DNA of 64,000 nt from Erythrobacter sanguineus. Lineage in GTDB: Bacteria > Pseudomonadota > Alphaproteobacteria > Sphingomonadales > Sphingomonadaceae. The number at the start of each line of letters is the position of its first letter. Position 1 is the first letter of the stretch. Below the pieces are notes generated by a model. The model was not told the DNA's origin. It searched no databases and saw nothing but the letters and a program-made list of their open reading frames with translations. The stretch lies in assembly GCA_945878845.1 (NCBI GenBank), contig CAMCUB010000009.1, positions 39,792 to 103,791 on the forward strand, written 5' to 3'. The position numbers were made by a program, and so were the translations under genes. Below are positions 8,165-21,681 of this stretch, in pieces.

Positions 8165-9361
8165 CTAGGGCGCCCGATGCATTGTGTGGTGTTCGTTGGC
8201 GACAAAGCGCACCTCTTCGGAATGTTCACCCAGCTTTGGCGCGTGATCGAGAACCGGACGCTCATAGTCGTCGAAACGGATCGGTGGCTGTATCTCGAAA
8301 TAGTCACCTTCCGTCGGATGGGTGCGGCGTTTAAAGAAGCCGCTAGCTTCGAGATGGGGATCATTTTTGATTTCGGAGATATCACGCGCTGCTTGAGCTG
8401 GTATCTGTGCCTCGTGGCAAAGCACGAGTAACTCCGCTGTAGTGAAGTTCTGCGTTAGTCGCGCAATCTCCTGATAGAGAGGCGCTATATTGATGGAACG
8501 CAGCTTAAAGGTTGCGAACCGCTCATCCGAGAGAAAGCTCGGATTCCCAAGCATCTCAAAGATACGCGGCCACGCTTCATCGGTATAAGCGACGATACCG
8601 ATATAGCCGTCTGAGGTAGGAAAGGGCTGCCGATCGGGATCGACCTGACGGCCATAGCAGATCGGAGCATTCGGCGGGTCGAATGTTTCACCCGCTAGGT
8701 GTTCAAGCAGCATGAAGCTGGTGAATGCCTCGAACATCGGGACTTCGACACGTTGGCCGTGACCGGTGCGTAGCTTATGTATAATTGCTGCTAAAACGGC
8801 ATAGGCACCATGCAGGCCAGCAACCTTGTCCGCAATGAGCGAAGGAAGGTAACGCGCGCGCGGATCGCCATCGACCCGGCTTAGCAAACTCGTGGTGCCG
8901 CTAGCTGCCTGGATCACGTCGTCGTAGGCTTGTAAATCGGCATAAGGCCCATCTTGAGCGAAGCCGAGGCAATGGACGTAGATGATCTCCGGATTGATCG
9001 CCTTCACACTGGCGTAGTCGAGTCCTACCCGCTCGGCTGCCTTGCCGCGGATGTTCAGTATGAAAACGTCTGTGACGCGCAGGAGGCTCTTCAAGATTGC
9101 ATTATCGTCAGGCTCTTTGAGGTTCAGGACCGCAGATTTCTTGCCGCGGTTGATCGTCATGAACCCCGGGCTCATCCCCTTAGTCGCGACCGCCCTTCCG
9201 GACCATCTGAACGAATCCCCGCTTCCAGGTGCTTCGATCTTCGTTACTTCAGCACCAAGGTCGGCGAGCAATTGGGTGCAGTAGGGCCCGAATACCACGC
9301 TGGTCAGGTCGAGGACCTTAACCCCTTCGAGCATTGCTTTTCCGTCTGATGTAGCGATCAT
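8165..9361 (-). CDS. CaiB/BaiF family CoA-transferase (class III)
   Basis: Class III CoA-transferases move CoA between carboxylic acids through a covalent aspartyl intermediate. The 398-residue protein shows the family start (MLEGVKVLDLTSVVFGPYC, about residues 10-28), LGAEVTKIEAPGSGD, RGKKSAVLNL and the catalytic-Asp region LIADKVAGLHGAYAVLAA (Asp about 178). The start could instead be Met10 (9337). Its composition is visibly less GC-rich than its neighbours and its codon choice includes many A/T-ending codons, suggesting recent acquisition. It is followed, on the same strand and 90 bases upstream, by the deacylase gene, so the pair may form one transcript. The acyl substrate is unknown. Confidence 0.9.
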   Translation of the reverse strand: MIATSDGKAMLEGVKVLDLTSVVFGPYCTQLLADLGAEVTKIEAPGSGDSFRWSGRAVATKGMSPGFMTINRGKKSAVLNLKEPDDNAILKSLLRVTDVFILNIRGKAAERVGLDYASVKAINPEIIYVHCLGFAQDGPYADLQAYDDVIQAASGTTSLLSRVDGDPRARYLPSLIADKVAGLHGAYAVLAAIIHKLRTGHGQRVEVPMFEAFTSFMLLEHLAGETFDPPNAPICYGRQVDPDRQPFPTSDGYIGIVAYTDEAWPRIFEMLGNPSFLSDERFATFKLRSINIAPLYQEIARLTQNFTTAELLVLCHEAQIPAQAARDISEIKNDPHLEASGFFKRRTHPTEGDYFEIQPPIRFDDYERPVLDHAPKLGEHSEEVRFVANEHHTMHRAP

Positions 9362-9451
9362 GAGCCTGTTGACCTCGTTTTGCGCTTTTCGACTAATGCG
9401 GTGACCCCTAGCGGTACTGCTTGAACAAGGCAGTCAACCCGTTTCGCTACT

Positions 9452-11209
9452 TCAACTCCGCACCAGTCGCCCCGGCCGCGCGCCAGTGTCCGCGTCGTTC
9501 TCGCGGATCATCACGCCATTGCAGAAGGTGGCGGCATAGCCCTTCACCGGCTGCATCAGGCGCGTGCCGCCTGCGGGCAGATCATGGTGCGCCACGTGGG
9601 GGGAGACGGTAAGGCCGGCGTAGTCGATGACATTGATGTCGGCCCGCTTGCCGGCTTGCAGCAGGCCGCGATCGCTGAAGCCGTAGAGCGCGGCGTTGCG
9701 CGCAGTCTGCTTGTGGACGAGGTATTCCAGCGGCAAGGTTGGCCCGCTCTTGCGGTCGCGCGTCCAGTAGCTGAGCTGGGTGGTGGGCATCGTGGCATCG
9801 CAGATCAGCGTGACATGCGCGCCCGCATCGCTCAGGCCGGTGACCGTATCGGGATGGCGCAGCATCTCTTCCAACACGGCAAGGCTCTTCTGCTGATCGC
9901 CTTGCGTCAGCGCCTGGAACGAGCGGCCTTCGTCCTCCAGCATCACATCGTAAAGGTATTCGAGCGCATCGCGCCGCTCTGCCTTGGCCCGGGCGCCGAT
10001 GGAGGCGGATTTGTCGGCTTCGAGGTTGATAGGTTCGGAGAGCGGATAGAGGCTGTAAGCCCCGCGCCGGAATAGGCCGTAAACGTTCTGCATCGACCCC
10101 GGCGCTTCGTGCGGCACATCCCGTTCCGACAGGATCTGGCGCTTGATTTCCGGATCGCGCATTGCCTTAACGCGCTCCGGCAGCGGCAGGTGCGCGAGCT
10201 TCTCAAGATAGGTCGGGCGGCGCATGAATGCGTGATAGCTAGAAAGGCCGTGGATGAAGCCGATGATGCGCGAGGGTACCTGCGGAAAGAGGTGCGCGCC
10301 GCCTTCGTTCGCTTCGCGGCAACGCTCCAGCATCTGCCGCCACAGATCGGGCGCATATTCGCGGATTTCGACCAGCGTGAAGGTGAGCGGGCGACCGCTT
10401 TCCTCCGATATGCGGCGGAACAGTTCGAGCTCCGCCAGCGGTTCGCTGCGTTCACCGCCGAGCGCTTCGAGCTTGCCCACTGTGCCCGCCGGGATCGCCT
10501 CGATCACACCCTTGCCCAGCTTCCGGAAGCGGCGGGCGATGGCAAGAAGTTCTTCCTCTGGCGCAAAGGTCCCCGGCACCGGTTCGCCCCACAGCGCGCG
10601 GTGACCGATGGTGCGTGAGGTGGAAAATCCGACCGCGCCTGCCGCGACGGCTTCCTCGACGAGATCGGCGATGTGCTCGATCTCGTCGGGCGTCGCGTCC
10701 TCGTTCGTGCGCCCGCGCTCGCCCATCGCATAATAACGTACCGCGCCGTGGGGGATCTGCGCGCCGACATCGATCGCGTAAGTGCGCGAGGCGATGTAAT
10801 CCATGTACTCGGGAAAGCTTTCCCAGCGGCCCCATTCAATCCCTTCGTATAGCGCGGTGCCGGGGATGTCTTCCACCCCCTCCATCAGCTCGATCAATTC
10901 CTTTTCCTGCCCGGGACGCACAGGTGCGAAGCCGACGCCGCAATTGCCCATAACCACAGTGGTGACACCGTTGTGAGAGGAAGGCGCGAGCGCGTCGTCC
11001 CAGCTGACTTGGCCATCATAATGCGTGTGGATATCGATCCAACCAGGGGTGACGATGTGTCCCTCGGCCGCGATCTCGCGTTGCGCCGCGCCGGAAATCT
11101 TCGGGGCCACCTCGGTGATCACCCCGTCTTTGAACGCCACGTCGCCAATGAACGGCGTGCCGCCCGAGCCATCTACGATCCTGCCGCCACGAATGATCAC
11201 GTCATGCAT
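9452..11209 (-). CDS. N-acyl-D-amino-acid deacylase / D-aminoacylase family amidohydrolase
   Basis: This zinc amidohydrolase of 585 residues has the classical N-terminus [16 protein letters not shown], the metal motif [12 protein letters not shown] (about residues 57-68), the NCGVGFAP block characteristic of D-aminoacylases, and a C-terminal composite domain with YFDRGLL-like [11 protein letters not shown]. Family members remove N-acyl groups from D-amino acids, but several close relatives act on other cyclic or N-substituted amides, so the exact substrate is open. It lies directly upstream, in transcription order, of the CaiB-type CoA-transferase. The product could therefore feed that enzyme. 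Confidence 0.88.
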   Translation of the reverse strand: MHDVIIRGGRIVDGSGGTPFIGDVAFKDGVITEVAPKISGAAQREIAAEGHIVTPGWIDIHTHYDGQVSWDDALAPSSHNGVTTVVMGNCGVGFAPVRPGQEKELIELMEGVEDIPGTALYEGIEWGRWESFPEYMDYIASRTYAIDVGAQIPHGAVRYYAMGERGRTNEDATPDEIEHIADLVEEAVAAGAVGFSTSRTIGHRALWGEPVPGTFAPEEELLAIARRFRKLGKGVIEAIPAGTVGKLEALGGERSEPLAELELFRRISEESGRPLTFTLVEIREYAPDLWRQMLERCREANEGGAHLFPQVPSRIIGFIHGLSSYHAFMRRPTYLEKLAHLPLPERVKAMRDPEIKRQILSERDVPHEAPGSMQNVYGLFRRGAYSLYPLSEPINLEADKSASIGARAKAERRDALEYLYDVMLEDEGRSFQALTQGDQQKSLAVLEEMLRHPDTVTGLSDAGAHVTLICDATMPTTQLSYWTRDRKSGPTLPLEYLVHKQTARNAALYGFSDRGLLQAGKRADINVIDYAGLTVSPHVAHHDLPAGGTRLMQPVKGYAATFCNGVMIRENDADTGARPGRLVRS

Positions 11210-15217
<4,008 letters not shown>

Positions 15218-15220
<3 letters not shown>

Positions 15221-15232
15221 CAATCATTCGCA
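15218..15232 (+). promoter_or_regulatory. Candidate Fur box upstream of a TonB-dependent receptor
   Basis: TGACAATCATTCGCA matches the 7-1-7 Fur consensus TGATAATNATTATCA at 12 of 14 defined positions by eye. It begins within the glgX stop codon and sits 46 bases before the receptor start, which suggests iron-repressed expression. It has not been tested by scoring. Confidence 0.5.
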
Positions 15233-15278
15233 ATAGCAAGAAATGCGGGCCTCCTTCTCGACCCGATCCGGAGTCCCG

Positions 15279-17477
15279 ATGTCCCCTCGCCTGCCTTGCG
15301 CTCCCTCGCTCGCCGCGCTTCTGCTTGCCACCACCGCCACCCCGGCGCTGGCGAACGGCGAGGCGCCCGAAAGTGGAGCAGAGGCGGGCGGCCCCGGCCA
15401 GGCGAGTTCGATCATCGTCACCGCTGACCGTGACGGCGACCGCCTGCCCGACCAGTCGGGCACGCTGATCTTCGCCGGCAAGCTCGGCGATATCGCGGTG
15501 CTGGACGACATTCCCCCAGTGCCCACCCGCAACCTGCGCGTCGCGCTGGCCGATATTCCGGGGCTGCTGGTCTCGGAAGTCTCGAACGGGTCTTGGGCCT
15601 CACTCTCCTACCGCGGGCTGGGCGAGCCGCACGAGAGCTGGAACATCCTCACCCTGCAGGACGCAGTCCCGACCGTGCCCGACATGTATTCCTACCCGGC
15701 GGGCTACTTCACCCCGCCGTTGGAAACGGTCGAGCGGATCGAGTTCATCCGCGGTGCCTCGGGGCTGCTCTATGGCCCACAGCCGGGCGGGGCGATCAAT
15801 TATGTGCTCAAGGGCCCGCGCCGCGAGGCGGGGGTCGGGGGCGAGGCGCGGCTCACCGTAGGCAGCTGGGACGCGCGGCAGGGCTACGCCAGCCTCGCCG
15901 CCTCGGACGGCACGCTCGCCGCCGACGGCTTCATCCATTATGCTGAAGGCGACGGCCCGCGCCGGGTGAACAGCGACCACGAGCAGACCACCGCGCGCCT
16001 GCGCGGCCATTACCTCGGGCAGGATGTCACCGCGACGCTTGCGCTCGATTACTATCAGGGCCGCTTCGGTGAGCCCGGCGGGCTCACCCGCGCCCGCCTG
16101 GAAGCCGATCGCCGCGACGGCTCGCTTACGCGCGACCGCGTGCGGATCGAGCGCTTCGCGCCGAGCCTCGCGATCGAATGGCAGGCGGATGACTCCACCC
16201 AGATCACCGCGCGCGCCTTCTACAGCCGCTTCGAGCGCGAGAGCTGGCGTCAGGCGGGCGGCAGCTTCGGGCAGGTGACGCCCGATGCCAATGTGCTGAT
16301 CCGCCAGCTCCAGGTGTTCGACACCGCCGGCATCGACCTGCGCGCGCGCCGCGATTTCGGCAGCGCAAGCCAGCACAGCCTCACCATTGGCGTGCTGGGC
16401 CACGCCTCGGACGCGCCGGTCTTCGTCGACAAGGGTGCAAGCAATGCTGATTTCGCTGGCACCGCTGGCGCGCTCGCGCGGGCGCAGCGCAGCGGCGATA
16501 CGGCGGCGGTGTTCGGCGAGGTCAAACTGGGCTTCGGCGATGTGCAGATCGTCCCGGGTTTCCGCTTGGAGCGGCTGCGCCAGCGAGTGGTCGAGACCCT
16601 CGATCTGGCCCAAGGCAGCGCGACCGGCGGCGGGCCGGGTGCGGCCAATGGCCCGCTCGGCAATCGCGAGGACAGCCAGACCGTTCCGCTCTATGGGATC
16701 GGGGTCACGTGGGACGCTTCGCCCACCTTGCGCTTCGTCGCCAATGCCAGCCGCGCCTTCAAGCCGCTGCTCTATAATGACGGCGTGACCTTCCAGGCCG
16801 GGATCGATGCGGCCGGGACCTTCGAGGCCTCCTATGCCTTCACCATCGAGGGCGGGGTGCAGGCCGAGCCCATCCCCGCGGTGCGGATCGATGCGGGGCT
16901 GTTCCGGGTGGAGTTCGAGGATCAGGTTGGATTTCTGGCCGGGCCGCTGCCCGCTGCGGCGTCTTTCGGTGCGGTCGGCACGGGCGGGGCGCGGCGGCAG
17001 AACGTCGGCAATATGCGCAATCAGGGGATCGACTTTGCGCTGCGGCTCGATCTGGTCGGCCCTGAGGGTTTCGCAAAGAGCGACAACACCCTGCGCCTCT
17101 CAACCAATCTGCAACTGCTCGATGCTGAGTTCACCGATGGCGTCGCGGCAGGCTTCACCCCGCAATATGCGCCGGGGCATCTGCTGCGCTCCGTGTTGGC
17201 GTGGATCGGCAAGGACGGTTCGCGTGCGGCGCTGACCTTCACCTCGGTCGGCGATCAGCAGGGGTCGGACAACAATGTCGCGGACTTCTTCCTGCCGGGA
17301 TACGAGGTGTTCGATGCCTCGGTCGAGTGGCCTGTCGCGGGCGGCTTCACGATCGGGGCGGGGGTGAACAATCTGCTCGATGCTGATTATGCGACCCGGG
17401 TCCGTCCCGGCGGCGGCGGCGGGTTCGATCCCGGCGCGCCGCGCAATGTGTTCGTCTCGATCGGATGGAAGGGCTGA
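15279..17477 (+). CDS. TonB-dependent outer-membrane receptor, FecA-like (iron chelate)
   Basis: I choose ATG 15279 (732 residues) over the first ATG 36 bases upstream. It has GGAG 6 bases before it, and a signal peptide starts at once (MSPRLPCAPSLAALLLATTA). The plug domain begins with SSIIVTADRDGD and contains the RGLG..ESWNILTLQDAVPTVPD and VERIEFIRGASGLLYGPQPGGAINYVLK blocks. The barrel ends with VFVSIGWKG. The plug style resembles ferric-dicitrate/siderophore receptors. With a Fur-like box upstream, iron uptake is the best guess. No energising or periplasmic partners are adjacent. Confidence 0.88.
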   Translation: MSPRLPCAPSLAALLLATTATPALANGEAPESGAEAGGPGQASSIIVTADRDGDRLPDQSGTLIFAGKLGDIAVLDDIPPVPTRNLRVALADIPGLLVSEVSNGSWASLSYRGLGEPHESWNILTLQDAVPTVPDMYSYPAGYFTPPLETVERIEFIRGASGLLYGPQPGGAINYVLKGPRREAGVGGEARLTVGSWDARQGYASLAASDGTLAADGFIHYAEGDGPRRVNSDHEQTTARLRGHYLGQDVTATLALDYYQGRFGEPGGLTRARLEADRRDGSLTRDRVRIERFAPSLAIEWQADDSTQITARAFYSRFERESWRQAGGSFGQVTPDANVLIRQLQVFDTAGIDLRARRDFGSASQHSLTIGVLGHASDAPVFVDKGASNADFAGTAGALARAQRSGDTAAVFGEVKLGFGDVQIVPGFRLERLRQRVVETLDLAQGSATGGGPGAANGPLGNREDSQTVPLYGIGVTWDASPTLRFVANASRAFKPLLYNDGVTFQAGIDAAGTFEASYAFTIEGGVQAEPIPAVRIDAGLFRVEFEDQVGFLAGPLPAAASFGAVGTGGARRQNVGNMRNQGIDFALRLDLVGPEGFAKSDNTLRLSTNLQLLDAEFTDGVAAGFTPQYAPGHLLRSVLAWIGKDGSRAALTFTSVGDQQGSDNNVADFFLPGYEVFDASVEWPVAGGFTIGAGVNNLLDADYATRVRPGGGGGFDPGAPRNVFVSIGWKG

Positions 17478-17493
17478 GCTCCTTCCACACCGA

Positions 17494-17607
17494 TCAGGCC
17501 ATCAGCGTCGGGCTCGCCGGGATGATCGCATAGGCGAGGCTGGCAACCGTCAGGACGACGGCGAAGGCAGCGGAAGCGAGGCGGGCGGCGGTATCGGAAG
17601 CGTACAT
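17494..17607 (-). CDS. 37-residue hydrophobic peptide, paralogue 2 of a tandem pair
   Basis: This is a small gene encoding a peptide that begins MYASDTAARLASAAFAVV and ends YAIIPASPTLMA. AAAGGA precedes the ATG by 8 bases. It is 24/37 identical to the neighbouring peptide at 17640-17753, with conservative changes at most other positions (D/E, V/I, T/S), so both are almost certainly translated. It has one transmembrane-length hydrophobic segment (about residues 11-30) with a charged N-terminus and the conserved AIIPASP ending. The function is unknown. A single-pass inner-membrane microprotein is the simplest reading. Confidence 0.8.
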   Translation of the reverse strand: MYASDTAARLASAAFAVVLTVASLAYAIIPASPTLMA

Positions 17608-17639
17608 GGTCTTGGTCCTTTAGTCTGGATTGTGACCGA

Positions 17640-17753
17640 TCAGGCGACGAGCGAGGGGCTGGCGGGGATGATGGCGTAAGCGAAGAAGGCTGCCGAGATC
17701 ACGACCGAGAAGGCGGCGGCGAAGAGGCGATTGGCGGTTTCGTTGGCGTACAT
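17640..17753 (-). CDS. 37-residue hydrophobic peptide, paralogue 1 of a tandem pair
   Basis: This is the promoter-proximal member of the pair, beginning MYANETANRLFAAAFSVV and ending YAIIPASPSLVA. The ribosome site is strong (AGGAG, 7 bases from ATG). It is the same length as paralogue 2 and lies 32 bases before it on the same strand. Both are preceded by a possible sigma54 promoter. Nothing is known to me about this family. Confidence 0.82.
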   Translation of the reverse strand: MYANETANRLFAAAFSVVISAAFFAYAIIPASPSLVA

Positions 17754-17816
17754 GTGAAGTCTCCTGTTGGTGTCTTGCGGTGTTTTCCGGGTCCATCCCG
17801 GGGATGCCAAGTACTC

Positions 17817-17833
17817 TGCATCGACCGTGCCAA
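17817..17833 (-). promoter_or_regulatory. Candidate sigma54 (-24/-12) promoter of the peptide pair
   Basis: Read on the minus strand, TTGGCACGGTCGATGCA matches the -24/-12 consensus TGGCACG-N4-TTGC except for one base (ATGC for TTGC), with correct spacing. It lies ~64 bases before the first peptide start. Whether this organism has rpoN cannot be seen in the window. Confidence 0.4.
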
Positions 17834-17975
17834 ACTCGAAAAATGGCGGAATTTCGGGGTTTCGCGGCTTACGCGCAGCAAACAGGCCGTTCAGCCGAAC
17901 GAAAGCTTGGGAAAATATCCCAAGTGTTGGCGATGGCGGATTTTGCGGAGCGCGCGCGGCCTGAGGCGCGCGTGA

Positions 17976-18611
17976 TCAGGCCGCGCGCTGGGCCAGATAG
18001 GCGAGCGCTTCGGCTTCGCTGATGACCTCGGCATATTTGGCCCGGAGGTCGAACAGGTTCGCTTCGTGCGGCCCTTCATGGCGGTCGGCACAGGCCTCGC
18101 GCACCACCAGCGGGACGAAGCCATATTGCATCGCATCGAGCGCAGAGGCGCGCACGCAGCCGGAGGTGGAGTAACCGGTGATCAGCAGCGTATCGATGCC
18201 CTCGGCATGCAGCGCCTCGGCAAGGCCCGTGCCGAAGAAGGCGGAGGGGTACTGCTTGGTGAAGACGCTGTCGCCTTCGTGCGGGGTCAGTTCGGGCGGG
18301 AAGGCGCCGAGCGGTGAGCCTTCGACAAACGCCGCGAGCACGGGCGCCTTCTTGTAGAACACCCCGCCGTCCGAGCCGTCGGGCTTGTAGCGGACATTGG
18401 TGAACACCACCGGCACGCCGCCCGTGCGCGCGGCCGCCGCGAGCCGCGCATTGCTGTCCCGCGCCGCCGCGGCGGTTTCCATGAACAGCGCCGAGCCTTC
18501 AGTCAGATAGGCCGCCACGACATCGACAATCAGCAGGGCAGGCCGCGTTCCCGGCTGGAGCCGGCCTTCATACACCCCCGCATAATTGTCGGCTGCTGAG
18601 GGGCCAGCCAT
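17976..18611 (-). CDS. Isochorismatase-fold amidohydrolase (N-carbamoylsarcosine/maleamate amidase type)
   Basis: This is a cysteine hydrolase of 211 residues with the family triad visible: Asp30 (LLIVDVVAAY), Lys119 (SVFTKQYPSAFFGT) and Cys152 (TGYSTSGCVRASALDA), plus the cis-peptide region before the Cys. The DV.AAY.TEGS start resembles N-carbamoylsarcosine amidohydrolases and maleamate amidases more than true isochorismatases. It is the last gene of the leftward operon and overlaps the CoA-transferase stop by one base. In that setting it probably removes ammonia (with or without CO2) from a ring-opened amide. Confidence 0.85.
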   Translation of the reverse strand: MAGPSAADNYAGVYEGRLQPGTRPALLIVDVVAAYLTEGSALFMETAAAARDSNARLAAAARTGGVPVVFTNVRYKPDGSDGGVFYKKAPVLAAFVEGSPLGAFPPELTPHEGDSVFTKQYPSAFFGTGLAEALHAEGIDTLLITGYSTSGCVRASALDAMQYGFVPLVVREACADRHEGPHEANLFDLRAKYAEVISEAEALAYLAQRAA

Positions 18612-19792
18612 CAGATGATCCCCGCCGCCGTCAGCCGCTCGAGTTCGGACGAGTCCAGCCCCAGACGTTCGGCAAACACTTCGGCATTGTCCTGCCCGGG
18701 CGCCGCGGGCGCGGGGCGGCGGATGGTCGAAGGGGTCTTGGACAGCTTGGGGAAGGCGTTCTGCATCCTGATGCGTCCGCGGTTCTGGGTCTCCACCTCG
18801 ATGATCGCCTCGCGCGCCTGAAAGTGCGGGTCGGCGAGCATTTCCGGCGCGCGGTAGACGCGGCCTGCAGGGATCGAATATTCGGTCATCAGCGCATCGA
18901 CTTCGTCAACGGTCAGCGTGCCCGTCCAAGCATTGACCAGTGCGTCGAGTTCATCCTGATGGACACCGCGCGCGATATGGGTGGCGTAGCGCTCGTCGGT
19001 TGCCAGTTCTGGCTGCCCCATCGCCTGACACAGCCGCGCGAAGATCGCATCGCCATTGCCACCGATCATGTAGCTGCCGTCCGAGCAGGAGTAGACGTTC
19101 GACGGCGCGATGCCCTTGAGCACCGAGCCCGAGCGTTCGCGGATCACCCCGTTGCGGTCATATTCGGGCACCAGCCCCTCCATCACCTGCAACACCGCCT
19201 CATACAGGGCCGAGTCCACCACCTGCCCCTCGCCGGTCTTGCTCCGGTGGTGGAGCGCCGCGAGCACGCCCATGCAGCCATAGGTCGCGCACAGCGTATC
19301 GCCGATCGAGATGCCCATGCGGCTCGGCGGACGGTCGGGCTCGCCGACGATGTAGCGCCAGCCGCCCATCGCTTCGCCGATCCCGCCAAACCCGGCGCGG
19401 TCGGAGTAAGGCCCGTCCTGCCCGTAGCCCGACATCCGGGCGATGATCAGGCTGGGGTTGATCGCGTGAAGCTCGGCCGGGCTCAGGCCCCAGCGTTCGA
19501 GCGTGCCGGGTTTGAAGTTCTCGATCAGCACGTCGGCCTCGGCAATCAGCCGCTTGGCGAGCGCCTGACCCTCGGGCACACGCAGGTTGCAGGTGACCGA
19601 GCGCTTGTTGCGCGCGATCACTTCCCACTGCACTTTCTCGTCGCCCTGACCCCAGTTGCGCATCGGATCGCCTGCGCCCGGCGGCTCGATCTTGACCACG
19701 TCCGCGCCCATGTCGCCGAGCAGCTGGCCGCAGAAGGGGCCTGCCAAAAGCTGGCCCATCTCGATAACCTTGATCCCCTGAAGCGCGCTCAC
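18611..19792 (-). CDS. CaiB/BaiF family CoA-transferase
   Basis: This is a class III CoA-transferase of 393 residues. Present are MSALQGIKVIEMGQLLAGPF at the start, LGDMGADVVKIEPPGAGDP, RNKRSVTCNLRVPEGQ and the catalytic-Asp segment GISIGDTLCATYGCMG (Asp about 165). It overlaps the hyuB stop by 4 bases and the next gene by one, so it is translationally coupled inside the five-gene operon. With a lyase of the HMG-CoA lyase family in the same operon, it likely activates a dicarboxylic or hydroxy acid intermediate as its CoA ester. It is not a close duplicate of the CaiB protein at 8165-9361. Confidence 0.92.
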   Translation of the reverse strand: MSALQGIKVIEMGQLLAGPFCGQLLGDMGADVVKIEPPGAGDPMRNWGQGDEKVQWEVIARNKRSVTCNLRVPEGQALAKRLIAEADVLIENFKPGTLERWGLSPAELHAINPSLIIARMSGYGQDGPYSDRAGFGGIGEAMGGWRYIVGEPDRPPSRMGISIGDTLCATYGCMGVLAALHHRSKTGEGQVVDSALYEAVLQVMEGLVPEYDRNGVIRERSGSVLKGIAPSNVYSCSDGSYMIGGNGDAIFARLCQAMGQPELATDERYATHIARGVHQDELDALVNAWTGTLTVDEVDALMTEYSIPAGRVYRAPEMLADPHFQAREAIIEVETQNRGRIRMQNAFPKLSKTPSTIRRPAPAAPGQDNAEVFAERLGLDSSELERLTAAGII

Positions 19793-21678
19793 TCAGCCGC
19801 CTCCCGCAATCCTGTCCAGACCGGCTGGACGGGGGCGGGGAGGCCGGTTTCGGCCTCGCAATTGGTACGCAAGGCATCGATGCCGGGGCCGTAGTCGAAC
19901 AGCGGGAGTTCGCCGCGTGCCGCTTCGATTTTGGCGCGCAGGGCTTCGGTTGCGACATAGTCGACCGCGCCCTCGCCATCTGCGACCACGCCATAGGCGC
20001 GGGCGCCTTCGGGGGTGACGAGGCCCTGCCGGATCTCGAGGCCGACCAGCGCCGGATCGCGCGTCAGCGGGTCGCCCCAGCCGCCGCCGCCCCAGGTGAT
20101 GAAGTGCAGCAGGTCGCCCGCCTTCACCTTGACGCTTTCGACCTTGTTGCCGACGATTTCCTGTGAGCCGTTCACCCGCTCAAGCACCTTCTTGGCCCGC
20201 TTGCCGGGATGGCCGCCATTGACGCCCCACGGCGGCACGAACCAGCGGTCGTCATGGATCGCGATCTCGCCATCGGCGAGGAAGCGGTAGGTCATGTGGA
20301 TGCCGTTGCCGCCGCGATGCAGGCCCGCCCCGCCGCTGTCGGGCGCGGTCGAATAGCGCTCGATTCGCAGCGGGAAATAGCGCTCGAGGAACTCGTTCGG
20401 CACATTGGTGAACCCCGGCCAAAGCGAGTGCCCGTCCGGCCCGTCACCCAAGGGACGGCCCGGAATGCCGCCGAAGCCGATCTGGAACAGCTGGAACCAG
20501 TCGCGCGTCCCATCCTCGCGGCTATCCCAGCCCGAATAAAACAGGTGGGGGCTGGACGAGAACCCGGCAGCGTTGAGGAACTCCGGCGTCTTCTGTCCGA
20601 GCAGCCCGCCGAGAATGTCGAAGATGCGGCCCAGCGCGTGGGTGCGCCCCGAGAGCGCAGCGGGGAAGTGCGGCTTCAGCAGCGAGCCTTGCGGGATGCG
20701 CACCTCGATCAGATCGTAGAACCCGTCGTTGAACAGGATTTGCGGATCGAAGACCATGATCATGTAGATGCCGAAGAACATCTTGAACATGTTTTCATTG
20801 AGGAAAAAGTTGATCGAGGCGGCCGATTGCGGATCGGTGCCCTCGAAATCGAGGATCACGCGGTCCCCGTCGCGCCACATGGTGCAGCGGATCTTGTAGG
20901 GGCCGTAGCCCTTGCCGTCGTCGCAGATGTAATCCTCGAAGCTCACCGGCTCCTCGGCCACCGCCATCGCCAGCAGCGCCTTCATCGCGCGGTGGTTGCG
21001 CGCGAGCAGCTCCTGCGTGGCCGAGACATAGACGTCGTCGCCAAAGCGGTCGGCCATTTCGACAACGCGGCGCGCGGCGACGCGGCAGGAAGCGATCAGC
21101 GCGTTGAGGTCGGCCTGGCACCAATCCGGCTTGCGGGTCTGGTGCATCACCAGCTTCATCAGGTCTTCGTTATATTCCCCGCGCTTCCAGATCTTCACGG
21201 GCGGAATGCGCACGCCCTCCTCGAAGATCGAGGATGCGCCGATCGGCATCGAGCCGGGCACGCTCCCGCCGATGTCGCTCTGGTGGCCGAACATCGCGGT
21301 GTAGGCGAGCAGGCGCCCGTCCTTGAACACCGGGAGCAGCACCAGCCAGTCGTTCGAATGGCTGACCGCGCCACCGCAGGAATAGGGATCGGACAGGAAG
21401 ATCATGTCCCCGTCCTCGATCGTGCCGTCAAACTGCTTGAGGAAGCCGTCGATGAAGCTGCCGAACTGGCCGACGATCATCTTGCCCGCGGGGTCTGAGA
21501 TCAGCGGGAAGGCGTCCCCCTGCTCGCGGATGCCGGGGCTCATGGCGGTGCGCACGAGGGTCGCGTCCATTTCGATGCGCGCGTTCCGCAGCGCGTTCTC
21601 GATGATGTCGAGCGTCACCGGATCGATCGCGACTGTGTTGAAGGGGACGGGGTTGGTTTCGATGATGCGAGCCGGCAT
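19789..21678 (-). CDS. hyuB: Hydantoinase B / oxoprolinase family subunit
   Basis: HyuB-type proteins form ATP-dependent cyclic amidases with HyuA (N-methylhydantoinase, 5-oxoprolinase, caprolactamase, and the related acetone carboxylase). The 629-residue protein has the family N-terminus DPVTLDIIENALRNARIEMDATLVRTAMSPGIREQGD, the DPYSCGGAVSHSNDWLVL and GHQSDIGGSVPGSMP metal-binding blocks, and a C-terminal HFITWGGGGWGDPLTRDP. HyuA lies three bases upstream, and a CoA-transferase overlaps downstream. The exact ring opened is not deducible from sequence. Confidence 0.93.
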   Translation of the reverse strand: MPARIIETNPVPFNTVAIDPVTLDIIENALRNARIEMDATLVRTAMSPGIREQGDAFPLISDPAGKMIVGQFGSFIDGFLKQFDGTIEDGDMIFLSDPYSCGGAVSHSNDWLVLLPVFKDGRLLAYTAMFGHQSDIGGSVPGSMPIGASSIFEEGVRIPPVKIWKRGEYNEDLMKLVMHQTRKPDWCQADLNALIASCRVAARRVVEMADRFGDDVYVSATQELLARNHRAMKALLAMAVAEEPVSFEDYICDDGKGYGPYKIRCTMWRDGDRVILDFEGTDPQSAASINFFLNENMFKMFFGIYMIMVFDPQILFNDGFYDLIEVRIPQGSLLKPHFPAALSGRTHALGRIFDILGGLLGQKTPEFLNAAGFSSSPHLFYSGWDSREDGTRDWFQLFQIGFGGIPGRPLGDGPDGHSLWPGFTNVPNEFLERYFPLRIERYSTAPDSGGAGLHRGGNGIHMTYRFLADGEIAIHDDRWFVPPWGVNGGHPGKRAKKVLERVNGSQEIVGNKVESVKVKAGDLLHFITWGGGGWGDPLTRDPALVGLEIRQGLVTPEGARAYGVVADGEGAVDYVATEALRAKIEAARGELPLFDYGPGIDALRTNCEAETGLPAPVQPVWTGLREAAE

Positions 21679-21681
21679 GGT

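Noticed and set aside
17780..18022. Short plus-strand frames before the isochorismatase gene
   Set aside because: They overlap the promoter region of the peptide pair and the 3' end of the amidase, show no ribosome site and have no paralogue.
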